Shown in pieces: positions 62,342 to 64,000 of a stretch of DNA of 64,000 nucleotides. A program made the position numbers and the translations under genes. The stretch's first letter is position 1, and each line of letters starts with the position of its first letter. The DNA is from Pseudomonas vranovensis DSM 16006 (lineage in GTDB: Bacteria > Pseudomonadota > Gammaproteobacteria > Pseudomonadales > Pseudomonadaceae): the NCBI RefSeq assembly GCF_000425805.1, contig NZ_AUED01000003.1:310001-374000 (forward strand), read 5' to 3'. The notes below the pieces were generated by a model. That model was not told the origin of the DNA, ran no database searches, and saw nothing but the letters and a program-made list of their open reading frames with translations.

Positions 62342-63217
62342 GTGGGTCACACAATCAGTCGGCAGCGCAGGGACTTTTCGAGCTACAAGCTTCTGGTGAT
62401 TGCACTTGCCCTGGGTACGCTGATTTCCGGTTGTTCAAGCACGTCCTCCAATAGTGCGCGAGTTGTCGATCGCAATGCGCCTGTAGCCAAGCGCCCTGCA
62501 GTTACCAGTGGCCAGTACGTCGTGCGTCCGGGCGATACCTTGTACTCCATCGCGTTCCGTTATGGCTGGGACTACAAAGACCTGGCCGCGCGCAATGGCA
62601 TCACGGCGCCCTATACCATTCGCGTCGGGCAGGCGATCCGTTTCGACGGTCGCTCCGGTGCGCCTGCCGGGGGAACGACGACCGTTGTCACCAGTTCGTC
62701 CTCGCCGTCGAGCAAGACCACCGTCACCACCCGGCCTGCCGGTACGCCTGCCAAGGCGGCGACCCCGGCGACCCCTGTGCCCCCTCCGGTTGCTACGCCT
62801 GCCACACCTGCAGCGCCCGCCCAGGTACCTGCTGCAGAGCGTTCGGTGGGCGGCTGGGCCTGGCCGGCCAATGGCGTGTTGATTGGAAAATTCGCTTCAA
62901 ACGGTAGTTTGAATAAAGGCATTGATATCGCCGGTGATTTGGGACAGCCTGTTTTTGCTGCGTCTGATGGTTCAGTTGTCTACGCCGGGAGTGGCTTGCG
63001 GGGCTACGGCGAGTTGGTAATCATCAAGCACAGCGATACCTACGTCAGCGCCTACGGTCACAACCGCAGGCTATTGGTTCGGGAGGGACAGCAGGTCAAA
63101 GTTGGGCAGACAATTGCCGAAATGGGTTCCACGGGCACGGACCGGGTGAAGCTGCATTTTGAGATTCGCCGCCAGGGCAAACCTGTTGATCCGCTGCAAT
63201 TCCTGCCGCGTCGTTGA
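62342..63217 (+). CDS. nlpD: LysM/LytM-domain lipoprotein NlpD
   Basis: The 291-residue outer-membrane lipoprotein activates a septal amidase (AmiC-type). I use GTG 62342, with GGGAGCGG about 8 bases upstream, because the product then begins like other pseudomonad NlpD proteins; a longer frame starts at 62303. The lipobox is LISGC with Cys31. A LysM domain follows (VVRPGDTLYSIAFRYGWDYK), then a Pro/Ala/Thr-rich linker and the LytM (M23) domain. The zinc residues are lost: NKGID replaces H.GxD and KLHFEIR replaces HLHFE. Such degenerate LytM domains are activators, not enzymes. Confidence 0.93.
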   Translation: MGHTISRQRRDFSSYKLLVIALALGTLISGCSSTSSNSARVVDRNAPVAKRPAVTSGQYVVRPGDTLYSIAFRYGWDYKDLAARNGITAPYTIRVGQAIRFDGRSGAPAGGTTTVVTSSSSPSSKTTVTTRPAGTPAKAATPATPVPPPVATPATPAAPAQVPAAERSVGGWAWPANGVLIGKFASNGSLNKGIDIAGDLGQPVFAASDGSVVYAGSGLRGYGELVIIKHSDTYVSAYGHNRRLLVREGQQVKVGQTIAEMGSTGTDRVKLHFEIRRQGKPVDPLQFLPRR

Positions 63218-63228
63218 TTGCTAGACCC

Positions 63229-63256
63229 GGCCTGTTCCTCGCGTAGAGGGGACAGG
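63229..63256 (+). other. Hairpin in the rpoS leader
   Basis: CCTGTTCCTC and GAGGGGACAGG can pair around GCGTA with some G-U pairs. It lies in the 106-base nlpD-rpoS gap and could end nlpD mRNA partly or shape the rpoS leader. Confidence 0.4.
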
Positions 63257-63292
63257 CTCCAGCGTTGCCAGGGATATAGGCGTCGCTTGAGT

Positions 63293-63308
63293 CTGAGTTC
63301 GAACTCAG
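63293..63308 (+). promoter_or_regulatory. Hairpin next to the rpoS ribosome-binding site
   Basis: CTGAGTTCGAACTCAG is a perfect 16-base palindrome that ends one base before AAAGGA (63310-63315), the ribosome-binding site of rpoS. It may guide ribosome access. Regulation of rpoS at the leader is established in E. coli; for this hairpin it is inference. Confidence 0.45.
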
Positions 63309-63323
63309 CAAAGGACTATAACA

Positions 63324-64000
63324 ATGGCTCTCAACAAAGAAGTGCCGGAGTTTGACATCGACGATGAAGTGCTCCTGATGGAGACGGGCATCGTTTTGGA
63401 AACGGATGTGGTGTCAGACGAACCTGCTGTATCTTCGGTTCGGACAAGGGCCAAGCAAGGCTCTTCGCTAAAGCAACACAAGTACATCGATTACACTCGG
63501 GCACTTGACGCAACCCAGCTTTACCTCAATGAAATCGGTTTCTCGCCTCTTCTCTCGCCAGAGGAAGAAGTCCATTTTGCACGGCTGTCGCAAAGTGGCG
63601 ACCCAGCCGGTCGCAAGCGGATGATCGAAAGCAACTTGCGCCTGGTAGTGAAAATCGCCCGACGCTATGTGAATCGAGGGCTTTCACTGCTGGACCTGAT
63701 CGAAGAGGGCAACCTTGGGTTGATTCGCGCGGTCGAGAAGTTCGACCCTGAGCGTGGTTTCCGATTCTCTACCTATGCTACCTGGTGGATTCGGCAAACC
63801 ATCGAACGGGCGATCATGAACCAGACCCGTACCATTCGCTTGCCCATTCACGTGGTCAAGGAACTGAACGTCTACCTGCGCGCCGCACGGGAACTCACCC
63901 AGAAGCTCGATCACGAACCGTCCCCGGAAGAGATTGCCAGTCTGCTGGAAAAACCAGTGGGTGAAGTCAAGCGCATGCTTGGGCTGAACGAGCGGGTGTC
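63324..64000 (+). CDS. rpoS: RNA polymerase sigma factor RpoS, 5' part
   Basis: The frame from ATG 63324 has AAAGGA 8 bases upstream and stays open to the window edge, giving 225 codons of a protein of about 335. It begins [20 protein letters not shown]. Region 1.2 and 2 follow: [20 protein letters not shown] (2.1-2.2), the 2.3-2.4 block [20 protein letters not shown], and region 3.0 with HVVKELN. RpoS directs general-stress and stationary-phase transcription. The known nlpD-internal rpoS promoter of other gamma-proteobacteria was not located here. Surrounding surE, pcm and nlpD fit stationary-phase biology. Confidence 0.96.
   Translation, partial: MALNKEVPEFDIDDEVLLMETGIVLETDVVSDEPAVSSVRTRAKQGSSLKQHKYIDYTRALDATQLYLNEIGFSPLLSPEEEVHFARLSQSGDPAGRKRMIESNLRLVVKIARRYVNRGLSLLDLIEEGNLGLIRAVEKFDPERGFRFSTYATWWIRQTIERAIMNQTRTIRLPIHVVKELNVYLRAARELTQKLDHEPSPEEIASLLEKPVGEVKRMLGLNERV

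Overview
The window is a stretch of Pseudomonas chromosome, probably from the P. putida group or a close relative. The evidence is high GC, strong protein-level resemblance to Pseudomonas core proteins as I remember them, short REP-like palindromes of the kind common in fluorescent pseudomonads, and a gene order (tsaB ... mexL-mexJK ... plsB ... dapD ... glnD-map-rpsB-tsf-pyrH-frr-uppS-cdsA-dxr-rseP-bamA-skp-lpxD-fabZ-lpxA-lpxB-rnhB-dnaE-accA-tilS-pyrG-kdsA-eno-ftsB-ispD ... frmA-fghA-ispF-truD-surE-pcm-nlpD-rpoS) that is typical of the genus. Species assignment is inference; no database was searched.

Layout. Bases 1-5310 hold the end of tsaB, a small unknown protein, a DUF72 protein, a PEP-mutase/isocitrate-lyase-like enzyme, an extensin-like protein, an unknown protein with a tandem internal repeat, rsmJ and a TetR repressor. 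Bases 5464-9636 hold a two-gene RND efflux operon (mexJK-like) with a candidate operator in front of it. Bases 9642-13370 hold a DUF4197 protein, a YbaY-like lipoprotein and plsB. Bases 13500-19027 hold a cold-shock protein with a structured leader, a small unknown protein, rlmA-dapE, and an ndvB-type GH17/GT2 glucan synthase next to a 100-bp REP pair. Bases 19318-26350 hold tcdA, csdA-sufE, dapD, an ArsC-like protein, a YjcE-like Na+/H+ antiporter and dapC. With dapE, three lysine/diaminopimelate genes (dapE, dapD, dapC) lie within about 11 kb.

From 26373 the window is classic housekeeping. It runs through nitrogen signalling (glnD), protein maturation (map), the ribosome and nucleotide genes (rpsB, tsf, pyrH, frr), and then a long envelope-building cluster. 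That cluster makes isoprenoid carrier (uppS, dxr), phospholipid (cdsA), the site-2 protease RseP, outer-membrane protein assembly (bamA, skp) and lipid A (lpxD, fabZ, lpxA, lpxB). It is followed by rnhB, dnaE, accA, tilS, pyrG, kdsA (Kdo), eno, ftsB and ispD. After an interposed LysR/frmA/fghA formaldehyde-detoxification module, the isoprenoid/stress block ispF-truD-surE-pcm-nlpD leads into rpoS, which runs off the right edge.

I found no insertion sequence, prophage, CRISPR array, tRNA or rRNA, and no clear defence or biosynthetic island. I do not see a new multi-gene system. The features worth a second look are small and regulatory: a cold-shock leader with two mutually exclusive pairings, a terminator whose U-tract touches the ispF start codon and overlaps a promoter-like element, a chain of hairpins between tsf and pyrH, a hairpin next to the rpoS ribosome-binding site, a two-module repeat protein of unknown function, and inverted repeats that could be operators for mexJK and frmA.
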